From Brachypodium distachyon (taxonomy: Eukaryota; Streptophyta; Magnoliopsida; Poales; Poaceae), in the NCBI RefSeq assembly GCF_000005505.3, contig NC_016131.3, forward strand, positions 18,125,501 through 18,189,500: 64,000 nucleotides of DNA. Direction: 5' to 3'. A program made the position numbers and the translations under genes. The notes beneath the pieces are model-generated. The model did no database searches. It was not told the origin of the DNA and saw nothing but the letters and a program-made list of their open reading frames with translations. This document shows, one piece after another, positions 12,901-25,884 of the stretch. Position 1 is the first letter of the stretch. Each line of letters starts with the position of its first letter.

Positions 12901-15900
12901 GTGTTACAACTGACGTGAGTCCCTTGGACATAGGTTTCAGACACATGCCATTTGAGTTCTTCCAATCACCTGTAGAATGACAACTTTTTATTTCATTGAG
13001 GTGGTAGTTAATCTTACTGAGGTTCTTTTTATTTCGAGTTGTGATTTTAAATTTTACCCATGTTCAGGATGCTATCGTTAATTATGAGAACAATGGTAAC
13101 ATATTTATGTATAGACACTATGGAGCAAAGCAATAGTAATAAATGATGAGAGCAGATATCATTTATGTATGGTGACTCTGGAGCATCGTAGCAGTAATAA
13201 CTCACACTAGCAAGATAACGGTTTAAACTGTACAACTGTTAGAAACCTTAAAAGAAATACCTGCACTCCATCTAGAACCTTCAAGTGATGGGCAAAAATT
13301 ATTGTTTTCTGGCAACTAGACTGGGAGTCTGGATTGTCATGTATCAAATGATTTGAGAACCACTCACTAAACCCAGGTATTTTTGCAATGCCAATTTCCT
13401 GTTGAGAGAAATGCCTTGGAGATTTCTTGCAAACATCATCTGAGAAAATGAAATAATCAAAGGAAAGGAACAAAGTTTAAACCAAACAGCCAGAATAGTC
13501 TTTGCTAGTTTACTAGTCTTGAATGCGAAAATGACGGAAAACAAATGCTTCATCTCGATCGACAACAGTTTTGATACATTTGTCAATGTTACAGTAAGAA
13601 TTAACAAATGGGAGGTTATGGCTACACAAATAAAGCATGTCATTTGAATTTTGATGATGACAATTCATGTTCAACACATTAGAAAAGGTACAATTGGAGA
13701 AGTAAATGGTAGTATTAAAACAGAGAGTTGTGCAATTCCATCAACTTTTTCTAGTTGATACACAGGGAGTACAAACCATCCTAACGTCAAAGCTTTGGTG
13801 ATTCAAATATAAAAAAAATCATAGGAGTGTTTGTCTTGTCGGCGTGGACCTTTTTTTTTTGTTAGCATCAATGTAAGATCTTTGTAGTGAAAGGCCTCCT
13901 TTTGAGGTAGATTTTTGTATGTATAATCCGATTCAGATAGCCAATTACAGCATCATACTATCCTGCATCTCCCCATCATGCCATGTGTAACAGGGGCGGA
14001 TTTACACCTGGGACGACTGGGGCTAATACGCACTGTGTAATGCCAATTGGCAACTACGAAACAGCCATATGCACAGCTGAAAGTCTGGCATATTTGATAT
14101 GCATATGCCATACATGATAAATGCAATAACACGCTTCAATGAAATTACTGGATAGTACTTCAACATTGTTGCATTGTAGTATGTCTTAGTAGCCAGTCCT
14201 CTTGCTCTAGACCCAATATAACAACTATCTATTTGACATCTAGTCTATTGCAATGAGCTATGCATCACAAATTGATAAAACATGACTACGTTAGTAAGAT
14301 TGACATGTGATAAATATCTGCTATTACACCACGAGTGTTACCTTCTCCCACTTCTGCTTCATAATCATTGCTTTTCTCGGATGTGGCAACTGTAGGAGTA
14401 TCAGAACTACTATATGTGCCAGTGTCCATCTCTTGGATATAAGAGGCCATAGTTGTCTTGAAACCTAATGCCCTCAACTTCAATCTAATAATCTGTCGGC
14501 GCTTGGGGGGTAGTTCATTCAACAAATGCTCCTTCAAGCGCCTAATCTACAGCACAGAAGCGAACTAAAGTCGTTAGATCTGGAAGTGATAGACGGTCAA
14601 ATATCAGCCTAGAACTTCATTGAGGTTACATGGCTAGTGACAGCAAAACAGTTCAACGATGTTTAATATTAGCAAACAGAAAGCATATTACTATCTTCAT
14701 TTTCCTTTGCTCGTGCACAAAGTTTTACCATTAAGTTTTCTAATTATATGGTACTATTTATATTTTAAAATGTGGGGTCATATAGAAGCACTTTCATTGA
14801 TAAATCTAGTAATACCATTTTCATCTGACAAACCAAAATACTTTTATAATTGCCGCAAAACAAAAACTAAAGAAGAATATAGGGAGTATTAGGCAATGAA
14901 GCTAGTCTAGTACTTAAATATACTTCTCGAACAAAATCTATTTTCAGTGGTAAGAGCAATATCGGCCAAGTAGAGGATGGTTTCTTGCACACTACAACTT
15001 TCTATCATGCGAGTTTGTCACTTCATAACCTAGTGGTATGCAGATTGCAAATGTAATCAAACTGTATACATGAAAAAGAACTGTAATGCCATGCAGATCC
15101 AAATCCATGGGCAAATACCATGAAGCAGCACTTAGGGAAAGCATGCAATGACCATAAAAAGTCTATGAATAGTTTGGATATCAGTAACAAAATACATCAT
15201 GAATATAATAATCATAAAAGGCTATACAACGAGGCTTCAAAGCTGAGAGAGAATTAGCCAACCATGAGAGTCTGACTGAGCAAAACATTTAACTCTGTCA
15301 ATCGCACACCCTTTGAAAAGTCCTGCATATGAAACATTGTGACAAACTTACATATCAACTATTTCTATATGCAGTTACATATACTAGTAGAAATTATTTA
15401 CACGTTAGTATCATTGGTTTTCAAGCATTAATTCATGATTTCGTGAAACTGATTTGCACATGGTAGTACTTAACATGACAAACAACAACCTAGTAGAGCT
15501 TAGGACTAGCAATCAGTCAATCTGACTTGACAACGAGGATAGTCACAAGATATAAATACCTGGTAAATTTTACCCTGCGAACTTCGAGCAACATGAAGTG
15601 AACAATATTTCTTTGCAAACTCAAATTTATCACTTCCAAGCAAATGAGGACTGAAAAGCAGAGGAAGTGATCAGAAAAGTTCAATATGACCAGCACAATA
15701 AGATGACATTCTCCTTCTCTCACCATAACATATTGATCTGGTGATAGATGTCAAAAGGTCTATTGTCACCTAGGAGAAAACAAATCATAAGTTAACTCTG
15801 ACAAACAAATAAATATATAAGTCAAGCAACATACTAGTGAATGATAAAATTGCAAATCAAGTACTAAACAGTAAAATATATCACGTGCAGATTAAAAAGT

Positions 15901-18900
15901 ATATAAGAATAAAAAGATGCACATGGGCACTTTTAACATCCTCAAATACACACAGACACTTAGCTTACACAGAAAAGGAAGACATCTCCCATTACTATTA
16001 TATTATATATTACTTCCAAAAGTTTCAAGTTGGTGGTGAGTTCACTCCTCACCTCCACTTGTAGTGACATGTGAGGCCGTAAATCTTGCAAACGCGCATG
16101 AATAAACAAATGTGGGTTAAGAGATCCAAGTTCAAAATCTTAGGCTCCCTGGCATGAGGTTTGGCATAGTGGAGCACACGGCTTAACTTATTATAATCCC
16201 AAGCAACCAGTTCTGTACCGAGAACTGAGCAAACCCTAGTTCTCTTGCCACTTTTATATTTTCATAGTATCTTGGTTTGACATTATATATGTTGATATTT
16301 TTTGCTATAAACTTGGTCACACTTTTGACAGTCAACACATTGGCCAAACTTATGTAAGATAACCGCGTCATCCCCCCTCCCCAACTGTCGGAAGACAGTG
16401 GTAGTTAATAGAACTCTCATTATTCTTTTATTCCTAATTACAAGGGAAGAATGTTTTGAAATTGATTCTAAGTTCCTGAGATCTGCAATCATGCAATGAC
16501 GTGCACAAACCATGTGAGCCTGCTTGAAGAATCGGATATCCACAACAGCACAAGGAGGCCTAAGAGGAATTCAATGGATATCTTTGCAAGTTACAACCTT
16601 GACAAAGAGGGTGTTCCAGAGAGCAGCACAATGCGGTTGATATTAGGAGCTAGTTCCAGTACAGCATTTGTCTGTCATAAGTTACAAGAGAGTAGAAGTG
16701 ATCATTAGTGGAAGAAAGTGGAATGTTGATACATCATAGTAGTAAAACTAGAAATTATAGATAAAAATGCTAGAGCTGGTAACTTAAATTGAAATAAGGT
16801 GGCTGAAGTAATAATCACAAAATTGTTCAGCAGAATTTCAGTGTTTCTGCATTCTTGCAGTATTTAAGAAAGCAGGGAGGAACAATGAAAACAACAAGCA
16901 AATTGGAAGCTTTTTTGCACCAGAGTTACTAAGCAAGCATAACAATGTTATGATTGGTCTAGAATAATAAATATGATGTGCCAGATACATAAAGAACTAA
17001 ATCTCCCTCATGGGCTTTGGGATTGATACATGAGACTGTTGCCTGATAGTATAATCACCTCATTTTTTTCTTCTTTCATCTTTGTGCAGCGTATGTTGTG
17101 GGATTCATCAATGATCATCAATGCCCATCTCCTATTAACCATACTTTTCCTAAGGCGGCTTAGCATCTTGTATGAAATAACAACAACCTTCGGACAAGCA
17201 TCTAGATATTCAAGACTGTCTTGTCGACCAAACACTGAAAACCAGAAGAGGGAAAATGGAGATATAATTTGAACAGTCAAAATTTTGCTCTTTATACAAA
17301 AATAAATGCTGACAAAACTGAGTGACAATGCAATAGATTAGTATTTAAAATTGAAGAACGATTCATACAAGGGACAAGTAACAGGATGAATGGTCTTTAC
17401 TGAAATGGCAGAAGTGTAACTGTAAATCTTTAGTATCAACGGGAGGTGGTGTGGGTGGTGACACGACCTCTCCTCTACTGCGTCCTTTCCCTACCACAAT
17501 GGTCCTCATATTGACTCATTTGGATTAGTCAGTTGATTTCTTTACCTACTTCATGCAGCTTATTAGGTTTTTTTTTTGAGGGAAAGACTGTAGGGGAAAC
17601 CCCTAAAGTATGTTGTGAGCACCAGGATTTGAACCATGGTGGGTGGAATCATGCACCCACAACTTCACCACCACACCAACAGGTGTTTCTCTGCAGCTTA
17701 TTAGCTTGTGTATGGACCTAAGTCATGAAGCATATTACCTACACATGAACCTAATTACTCAAGTTTGACTTTGCGGTAGGTCTTTGGTTCTTCATCCACA
17801 ATTTCTTAGACATGAACCTACCTGCCATAGATTCATCTTTTTACAAAACTTGCATGATGCAGCACAAAAAAGGAGTGATTTGCAAAATTTCACCACAACT
17901 AGGTGCGGCCATGTGGTCATGGAATTATAATTTCTTTTCAGCATTCAGCACAACATTTAAGTTGAACAAGTGATTTTTGTTATTATGTCATCAAATACTA
18001 GTTAATACACGAGATTCTATGCTTAGTAAGAACCCAAGATAACTCAAGTAATGAAAAACGATACTGGACTGATCAAATGGAACTAGGTATATGGAATGTT
18101 ACTTTGTGCAAATGCAGTTGTTGTGGTAACTTTCTTTTGTAAAATGTTTTAAATTGCACTGATGCAACAAATGACTGGTATCTGGGCCAAAACTTTCCAA
18201 TGTTTAGAATTTATTACAGATAAAAATTCAACATATGGAGTTCACATATAAGGACTAGTATTACTTCACAGTTACTCAGGGTCAAATGAGAACTATGCAG
18301 TAATTGTAATACCAGGTTTCACATCAGGAAAATTAACTCTTGAATAGTGAAATTCTGAATTAGTACCGAGATGGATTTCTTTTGGCAGAAATGAAGGATC
18401 CCAGCGTTCCAGTTCCTCTGCCCAAGTATAACGCAGAACAGCTGGACATACTATCAATAGAGAGCCCTCATCTTTGAAGCAACAAGCTATTGCAATCGCC
18501 TGCATATAAATGAATGAGAATGCACTGCTTCCCCTTTCTGCTAAAAAAATATATACATTGCTTCCAAGCAAAAGAATTATGAACAAGAGCAAATTTGGTA
18601 ATTATTCACACATGATCCAAAAAAAGCAAGTACACTTCCTTGATGCAAGCTCAAAATATCAGCATGCTCCGTATTTCCCATATTCCTATGCCAATTTACA
18701 AATTTCCGTATTTGAAGCAACACTCTGTGCATATAAACTACCCACACGGTAGTTATGCATACACACAGCAATATTTGCAATATGCTCACCTGGAGAGTCT
18801 TGCCAAGCCCCATCTCATCTGCAATAAGGCAGCGCCCACGCCTCCGAAGCCCAAATTTCACACCTTCAAGTTGAAAGGGTAGGAGTGCATCTCGTAAATG

Positions 18901-20488
18901 ATCTGGTAGCTTTGTAAGAAGATCATTAACTTCTTTATCAGAAGCCCAGTTTGTGCCACAATTTTGAACAGCACGCCTTGTTCTATAAGGTATATCTTGC
19001 ACAACAATTCCAGGCAACTTCTTCAAGCATTTTAAGACCAGCTCATAGTGAACGAGCTTAAAGACAGAAGAAACATGACCGCTCTGACTTTGTGTTGTAC
19101 AGAATGGTACAGCCTACCAACATTAAGAGAGAAGATCAGTTTATCTTGTAGACCAAAAGGCTTGTCATCCAGGACAAGGTACTACAAACAGATTGTATTA
19201 ATTATTACAGAAGAAAATAACTTTTTATATGCTTGACATTGAAAATTTATTCGATCCCTAAAAAGGTCAGTAGGAATTGTATATCATCCACAGCATAAAT
19301 GTTTTCCCCCAGTTTATGCTAATAGCCATCCAGCTCTCTTGAACGTGATACGCCATTCATATTGTGAACATATATTAGTGGCATGATAATATCTTGATTA
19401 AAAGGGTGAAATATAAATATGGATGAAATATTAGTTGCAACACTTCCAAGTACCAAAAATGCTAGTTGCAGCACTTCCTAGTACTAAAAATGCTAGTTGC
19501 AGCACTCGGTAGGCACCAGCTTTGTCCATAAGACTGATATTTGGAAGGCCAGGTAAATTCTTAAATCCCAGCAGTTAGACCATGAGGCAGAAGATTTTCA
19601 AGGTTAGACCTCCTATGTTGTCCTTGTCCATAAGATTGCATATATAAATATAACGTTGGACAAAGATATGGAAGGAGCAAGGTGGTTCAGGCGAATATCC
19701 ATGTAAGGTTAATTTGGCCCTGGCACAAAGAATTAGACTAGTAAACTCTGATCCATATCAAAGACCCAGTGAAGCTCTTGCAGACATAGAAAACACACCT
19801 CGATTTAGCAAGGAAATGTCATAAATCCGTACTAACAAGTAACTGACGAAGACCCCAAACAAAAACATCAATTTGCATCAGACACCAAGAAATGGAAAAA
19901 GAACTTCCACATTCTTGGACCGGTGCAGGCATATCGAATCAAAGAACAAATGTTGATCGCGAAAGAACTCGCAAATACCAAAGTTTTGCCAAGAAATACG
20001 AAAAACACGATCTTGTGAAGAAACGCTTAAAGGCATTCAAGAAAGCACAGAATTCCTCGCGCATCATCAAGAAAGAACCGAATCCCTAAATCAGAGCCCG
20101 AATCGGCAAAAAGATGCATATATTAGACAATGATTCAAGAATACAAGGACCGTACCGAAGCGACGCAATCCTCAACGGCACGGAGGCACTCGCTCTCCCC
20201 GGGGAAGGCGGCGCCCTCCGCTGGACCCACCGTCACCTGGAACTCGTCGGGGCTGCAGACCTCCAACACCGCCAGGAACCCCGTCAGAGGCGCAGGCGGC
20301 GGGCAAGGACGCGGGGGCAGAGGAGGAGCGATTCTTGGGCATTTGGCGAGCCTGGACACGCCGGCGTCAGCAGTGGAGCCGGCGGCGGCGGCCGAGCGCT
20401 TGAGCCTCTCGATGGCAGAGATGCGGTTGGCCTCGATGCGCCGGCGCTGCTCATCCGTGAGCACCGCGGGCCCTGCCGTGGTCTCCAT
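6993..20488 (-). CDS. ZRANB3: SNF2-family annealing helicase with HNH endonuclease (ZRANB3-like)
   Basis: Twenty-five exons were traced by splice sites and all join in phase: 20488-20156, 19113-18790, 18499-18367, 17234-17059, 16671-16598, 15759-15724, 15650-15560, 15322-15263, 14546-14342, 13439-13261, 12311-12210, 11754-11644, 11332-11267, 11180-11082, 10362-10281, 10182-10058, 9962-9834, 9765-9691, 9518-9213, 8598-8414, 8339-8237, 8094-7949, 7733-7654, 7582-7440 and 7091-6993 (3462 nt, 1153 residues). Helicase motifs are intact: I (DEMGLGKTLQ), II (DESH), III (LLSGTPSLSR), V (ITAGGVGLDF) and VI (AEDRAHRRGQ). After the ATPase come cysteine pairs (CKLCQGLC, CCLDC, CSQCKLDCC), then an HNH nuclease (HADHIIPVYKGGG and CVACH). 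In animals ZRANB3 remodels stalled forks and cleaves DNA; a nuclear DNA-repair role is inferred. The N terminus is short, GC-rich and starts at the first in-frame ATG. Confidence 0.9.
7440..7733 (-). other. HNH nuclease exons of the ZRANB3-like gene
   Basis: Two exons (7733-7654 and 7582-7440) encode the HNH core: NAWHADHIIPVYKGGG, then GECTLENMRTLCVACHAEV. The H-(D)H pair, the central asparagine and the terminal CxxCH are present, so catalysis is plausible. Placing the nuclease C-terminal to the SNF2 motor is the known ZRANB3 architecture. Confidence 0.85.
10471..10816 (-). mobile_element. solo LTR in a ZRANB3 intron
   Basis: A 346-bp insertion begins TGTCAT and ends ATGACA. It is flanked by the 5-bp direct repeat TAAAA (10466-10470 and 10817-10821). 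Read on the minus strand it contains TATAAAAGG followed by AATAAA, the promoter and polyadenylation order expected of an LTR. No internal retroelement sequence or second LTR is present, so it is a solo LTR left by recombination. It lies between the exons ending at 10362 and starting at 11082. Confidence 0.85.
13101..13201. repeat. imperfect tandem duplication (~55 bp) in a ZRANB3 intron
   Basis: The stretch from ATTTATGTATAGACACTATGGAGCA through the following AGTAATAA is repeated with changes directly downstream (ATTTATGTATGGTGACTCTG). It is intronic and has no visible function. Confidence 0.5.
17567..17691 (-). mobile_element. tRNA-derived SINE in a ZRANB3 intron
   Basis: A 125-bp insertion is bounded by a perfect 13-bp direct repeat, TGCAGCTTATTAG (17554-17566 and 17692-17704). 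On the minus strand it carries an RNA polymerase III B box, GGTTCAAATCC, and ends in an A-rich tail (the T run at 17567-17577). It also has the A-box-like GTGGTGGTGAAG upstream. This is the standard anatomy of a grass SINE (Au-like), inserted between the exons at 18367 and 17234. Confidence 0.82.
19430..19512. repeat. three-copy ~35-bp tandem repeat in the first ZRANB3 intron
   Basis: The unit AAAATGCTAGTTGCAGCACT recurs with slight variation at about 19430, 19458 and 19489. It is intronic and has no evident function. Confidence 0.6.
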
Positions 20489-20720
20489 GTGCCACGCTCA
20501 CGCCTACGCCCACACACTAGGGTTGTGGATCGAGGCGCGGCCGCGCGGGTTCTGTCAGAAGAAAGCAACGGCCGTTTCAGCGGGAGGGGACGAAGGGGGA
20601 AGCGACGGCGAGACGAAGGATACATCTGGGCCACGCGCAGACTACGTAAAGTATAGGTGGCAGTTACACACCCCTGCCGCAGTGCTGCTACTAGGCCGGC
20701 CCGGCCCATTTTACTTTTAT
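20489..20720 (-). promoter_or_regulatory. probable promoter/5' UTR of the ZRANB3-like gene
   Basis: This GC-rich stretch lies directly upstream of the start codon. It holds overlapping GGCCC/TGGGCC words at about 20694-20712 (TGGGCCGGGCC on the minus strand). TGGGCC site II elements are common in promoters of plant replication and growth genes, which would suit a DNA-repair helicase. The assignment is by position and motif only. Confidence 0.45.
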
Positions 20721-22149
20721 TATTTTTAGAAGCATTTTCTCTACTTTCGATTTGCTCACCCAAAATTTGTACTCTGGAAAAACATTTATTCGTTTGAATT
20801 TCTTTAGAATGTTGGGTCTAAATCCAAAAGTTCGGACTAAATCCAAAAGTTCAGATCTCGTGTCCATGCTCCTATCGACTCAAATCATGTTTTGCATGTC
20901 GACGAAACAACAGTTTCATAGCCTGCCTTACAAGTGGGGTGACTCTCTGATCATGATGTGTTCAACGATTTTAGATATCCATCGTTTAAGCTGACCGTTC
21001 TTGTGGATTTTTAAAACCTGTGAGATTAGTCCCTTGTCATTTTGGTTTGAACCTTGAAATTCATTATAAATTCCGAGGACATGTTTTGTTACCACATAAT
21101 TGATGTGGGTTCATCTAGAATTTCATCGAACGGATATATACCATGCCTACGCTCAACTTCACTCCTGATGCTATCATTTGTCTATAACTTCATGAAGCAC
21201 GGAACTTACAGTGCAAAAAAAAATCTTGACCAGTACCCAGTACATACATGCGACACTAAACTAAGATGTAAATATAGAGATTATCCGCATTTATGCATCT
21301 TCCACAATTTGAAACTGTCTGCTGCCGGTCTAAATTGAATTCCAAAATTTGAAATTGTCACTGCTTTCCCTACCAACACGCCCCAGAATCTGCCACGGGA
21401 ACAGATTTGATCCTCAAGGGACGAATGAATCTGATCCAAGAGCATGAACCTGGAATTCACGTGTACTCGGATCTATTATTAAGTAAAGAGTAAATATCCC
21501 AAAAAATACACTCTTTACCCAAAATTGTCACGTAACCACTCTTTAACATGTATCATATGCCGCAAAACTGCCCTTTGTAGTAGGTGATACTTCCACAAAA
21601 CTACATGCCGAGACCGACCGAATCACGGCATCTGAAGACAAAAGTGTAGTTTTGTGAAAACCTACCCAAAAAAATATGGCTTATCAAGAATCTCAGTCTC
21701 AGGGCAACAACTAAGTATGGCTCATCAACAGAAATTCCATTTTGGAGTGGCAAGCCAAATCAGTGCATCGTAATGTTTTAAGTTTCCACAACAGATTGGA
21801 TCATCTAGTTGTGTCCACGGTTCTGTTTGGAGTCATCATCTTGCAAGGCCCGGGCTGCCGAACAGTACAATTGTTCTGCTCCAGAAATAACCTTCATTAA
21901 AATTAATCAGTAAAATAACAGCTCAGATTACTGTCCTGTCTACGAATGTTAGCAAATTTGAGTCGCAGCCTTTTAGCATTTGATAATAGTGATGACATGA
22001 ACACATGATTCAAACAAAAAGCAAATGAAACAACTTACCAGCTGGTCCACTGTTGATGTTATACTGAATTAGCCAACAGACAAAACAAATCGATCTGCTT
22101 AATACCCTAGCTTGTACATAATTCTTCTTCAGTAGTCATTACGAAGATC
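20721..22149. other. intergenic, no gene seen
   Basis: AT-rich spacer between the ZRANB3-like promoter and the 3' end of the SpoU gene. It contains short open frames without family resemblance. The part just above 21850 is probably 3' UTR of the SpoU gene, because a weak intron-like break occurs before the last exon. Confidence 0.5.
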
Positions 22150-25100
22150 TCAAAGTTTGGCCACGAAATTATCTGCCTTCCTTTTGGCATATTCATGAAT
22201 TACGGTAGCCGTGCTTTCCCTATGACGCAAATAAAACTCTGCAAGCAATATTCTACTTTCTTCAGGTAACAGATCACCATGCTGACCCTGTAATTAACGA
22301 AGATAAGAAGCTGCCCATTTACAAATAACTTGCAAGCAGTGCCATAGTTGGAATTTCCTTCATTTTAGAGGTATACTAAGCAGCATGAACAGAGAAAATA
22401 AACAAATGAAGCACAAATACAATTTTATGTATTTCAAAAAGAAGAAATATAGTTCCAATGTGATTTCAAAGTCCATCAGTGAACTGAAACTGAAATTAAT
22501 GCTGCTGCAGTTCAAACCACTCTGATCCATAAACTGTTAATCCACAAGATTAACAAATTAGTCAAATTCAGAACTGGTTGTTACATGTTCTGAGGCAGCA
22601 GTACAATACAATAACAGACTGAATTTTAATAATCGGGCATCCCATGCCTTCTATTGAAAGGCATCAGGGAGGAAAAAGTGGACTTACAAGGCGGGAAACT
22701 CTATCGCAGACAGCATGGTGCATAAGGATTCCAGCTGCAACAGAAACATTAAAAGAATCCACCATGCCTTTCATTGGAACACAACAGTGCAAGTCTGACA
22801 AATTCAGAGCGGCATCACTAATACCCCTGCCAAAGAAGAATTGTTTATATTAAATGTTAACAGCATTATTGAACCAACAGCCCTGCAAAAATCATGCTGG
22901 AAAAAACGCAGGAAATTTTCAAGGCATGAAGTTATAACTTTTTTAAACGGCTAAGTAATCCACACTTGATAATAATAACAAAAACGAAATTTCTAGACTG
23001 TAACCTGAAAACATCTAAACAAGCTATCAGTAGAAGTGTAGAACACACATCAACATATGAAACTATTTTATTTACGGGTTACAACTAGTATATTCACCAA
23101 GGAACATGTGCAAGGTGCAAATCCTCTTGCAAAGAGACATTCAAATACCTCGTCGTAAAGTTGTAAGTAGATCTAAAATTTACAAAATGCTTCATGCTTT
23201 AGTAAAACAGGAATAATAAAAAATACAATACAAGAATAATAAGAATACAATAGAGATCAGAAATACTAGTAGGTAACAGAACATGCATGTCTGAAAAGCT
23301 AAAAAAAGGATGACTGGAGAGTAGAAGAGCCTGTACATAGTCTCATTTCCCACAACAATAGCCGTTGGATGAGACCAATCCATGTCATACACAGAAACCT
23401 ACAAATCCATTCACAATATAATTATTGCTTCAGGCATATTAATTAGAGAATGATAATACATGTTGTGACGAGAAACACTACCCTGCTGAATCTAGAAAAC
23501 AATCAAATAAAAAACATGAAGATACTAAGAACGTGGACAATGTATACATCTTATTTCACAAACCTACTGAAGGTAGACGTCACTAATGCATTCTAGATTG
23601 TTTAGTTGAGACAGTAACATATATCCTCCATTTCAACTGAACAATTAACAATCACAATCTACTCCAGTTATATACTGCATAACCTCAAACAGATTAAAAT
23701 CACAACTCACAAACCATTCCACAGTCGTCTGCCGACAGATTTGATTTCCAATGGATGGTTGGACCATATACCACGGATCTACTGCAAGCTCAAGGCTTTA
23801 CAAGTTACAACACATATACAATAAATGCATCTTGTTTATATGAGTCAACGAAAACATTCTTTTCCTTTTGAAAAAAAGGAAACTCCTTTTTGCCACAGAC
23901 AACAAATGACGATGCATTAATGATATGGAAAACATGAATTATATGTAGTTCATAGGTTTCCTAAATCATTGATATAACAAGAAAACCTAAATATAATATG
24001 CATAAGAATGAGACACTACCGAATCAGTTCCCAAACAAGTTGTTGCAATGCGATAGCCACGCTTCTTCAAAGCATCAAAACATTCTGCAGGTGAGTTCCA
24101 TAGCTCAATATCCAACCATTTCTCAGCACCCATGCTCACATGCCTGTTGTCTCTATACCTGCAATAGTCAATTGACAATGAACAACCACTCTGTCAAGTG
24201 CTACTATATCTACAATTATCATAGGGTGTGAAACCTATGAAGTCTCACACAGTTAATGAGTTGCAACTTCTATGTAGTTCTTTACGTATTGTCACAAAAT
24301 CCATGCGTCAACATTAGAAACTTGTTGGGTGATTTTCTTCACATTAGACCACCTTTAGCAGACCAATCGTTCTCTTTATGCTGGATTATTCTTCCACAAT
24401 TTCGACATGCAACAGAAAACATTTGGCCCCAACTAGTTTCTCAGAAATTTATGTGGTTCAAGCTAATGGAACAAATATAATAAAATGCACCATCGAAAAA
24501 CTGTTTGTCAACTATTCGGCGCCTCAAAGGAGAACAGAAGAATATCATCTCATATAAAATACTCTGAAACTAGGATGATGGGAATTTCATGAGGATTGAG
24601 CCACAGTGCCACACCCATCTGTTCCCAAAATAGTGTATGAATTCACAGCAATTACCCTCATGTTTCCACGATTTTGCCCAACTAACTAACTCGACAGCTA
24701 ATCGTTAGAAGCATATATGGCAAGCTAACATTTCGGGTTCTCCTATTCACCTCAGCACCTTTTGTTGTTCTCGCAGGAGATGACGTGGACGGACTGCACG
24801 CCGAGGGCGTCAGCAGACCGGAACGCCGCCGAGACGTTGCCGAAGTCGGAGAGGCCCTCCACGACGAGGCACACGGAGTAGCTCCTGCTCTCGGCGGCGC
24901 GGCGGATCCGGTCCCGGCGCGGCTCGAGGATGTACGGCTCCAGCACGTCCACGATCTCCTGGCTCGTCACGTCCACCCCGCCCGCCCCGCGGAACGCGTC
25001 CAGGTAAGGAAACCACCGGCCCCGCCCCGCCGCCAGGCCTTCGCCGTCGGCGCGGCGCTGCATCTTCATGAGGCGGCCCATCCGGGAGGGCCCCGGGGAG

Positions 25101-25324
25101 GCGGGCTTCGGGGCGAGGAGCTGCTCGACGGTGTCGACGCCCTCGTAGGGGTCGGCGTCCGCGTCAGTGGCGGCGGCGGTGGAGAGGGTGGAGGCGCGGA
25201 GGATATGCCCGGAGTTGAGGTGGAGGCCGAGGAGGCGGAGAGGAGGATGCGGGAGTCTGGAGCGCGGGGCATAGGGGGCGAAGGCGGAGGCGAGCGAGTA
25301 GAAGGATAGCGTCCTGGAGGCCAT
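22150..25324 (-). CDS. SpoU/TrmH-family tRNA/rRNA 2'-O-ribose methyltransferase, probably organellar
   Basis: Five exons join in phase: 25324-24759, 24158-24020, 23398-23337, 22826-22688 and 22287-22150 (1044 nt, 347 residues). The three SpoU motifs are present: motif 1 VVEGLSDFGNVSAAFRSADA (with the N and R that bind AdoMet and catalyse), motif 2 IVVGNETMGIS, and motif 3 CCVPMKGMVDSFNVSVAAGI. The family transfers a methyl group from AdoMet to a ribose 2'-OH in tRNA or rRNA, using a knotted SPOUT fold. The first ~45 residues are Ser/Ala/Arg-rich and nearly acid-free, as in a chloroplast or mitochondrial transit peptide. The start chosen is MASRTLSF; an in-frame ATG 72 bp upstream gives a longer, less typical N terminus. 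The C-terminal tail is Lys/Arg-rich. Confidence 0.9.
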
Positions 25325-25860
25325 TGCTGCGCTGCGCGCTCGCTTCAGGGTTGGGTGGGTGTGGGGGGGTGTGGGGAGTTTCTGAACCGAAAACACGAAC
25401 GGGAAGAAGGCACTGAACTGAACTCATCTCGCTGCAGCCTTCAGTAGTAGCAGTCCACCAGCAGAACTGGCGATCTCGCAGCAATCCATTCATGCCAACT
25501 TCAAAGCCTGGATGATGTTTAGTTATGTCAATATGACACTTCGAGTCATATATATGTGTTGGAAGTTTAGATAAATTCATGATTTGATGTTCTCTTGTTT
25601 CTCTATCGGTTCACAAATTCGGCTATAACGGTTTAAGCTGAACACGTGACTGAAATAAATGTTAAACGAATTGACGGTTAGCCAAAAAACCGATCATATT
25701 TTGGTGGACATTTCTTGTTAACCAAATCGAAAAACAGAAAGAAAAAAACGTGAATTGTCAGTTAAAACCGAACGCCACCCCTTTTTATGTTGGATCGTAT
25801 TTATTTTTCTCTAGGTCCATATTTTAAGGGGAAACGATTGGTTTAGACCGGCAGATGAAA
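25325..25860. other. 5' flank of the SpoU gene, no gene seen
   Basis: This is the probable promoter and leader of the methyltransferase, followed by AT-rich DNA. No conserved coding frame or terminal repeat is recognised. Confidence 0.45.
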
Positions 25861-25884
25861 CGTGTCTGCCCAACCACCTCCAGA

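Noticed and set aside
20114..20729. plus-strand frames of 180-199 codons
   Set aside because: Antisense of the GC-rich first exon and promoter of the ZRANB3-like gene.
24785..25309. 174-codon plus-strand frame
   Set aside because: Antisense of SpoU exon 1, which has clear domain motifs on the other strand.
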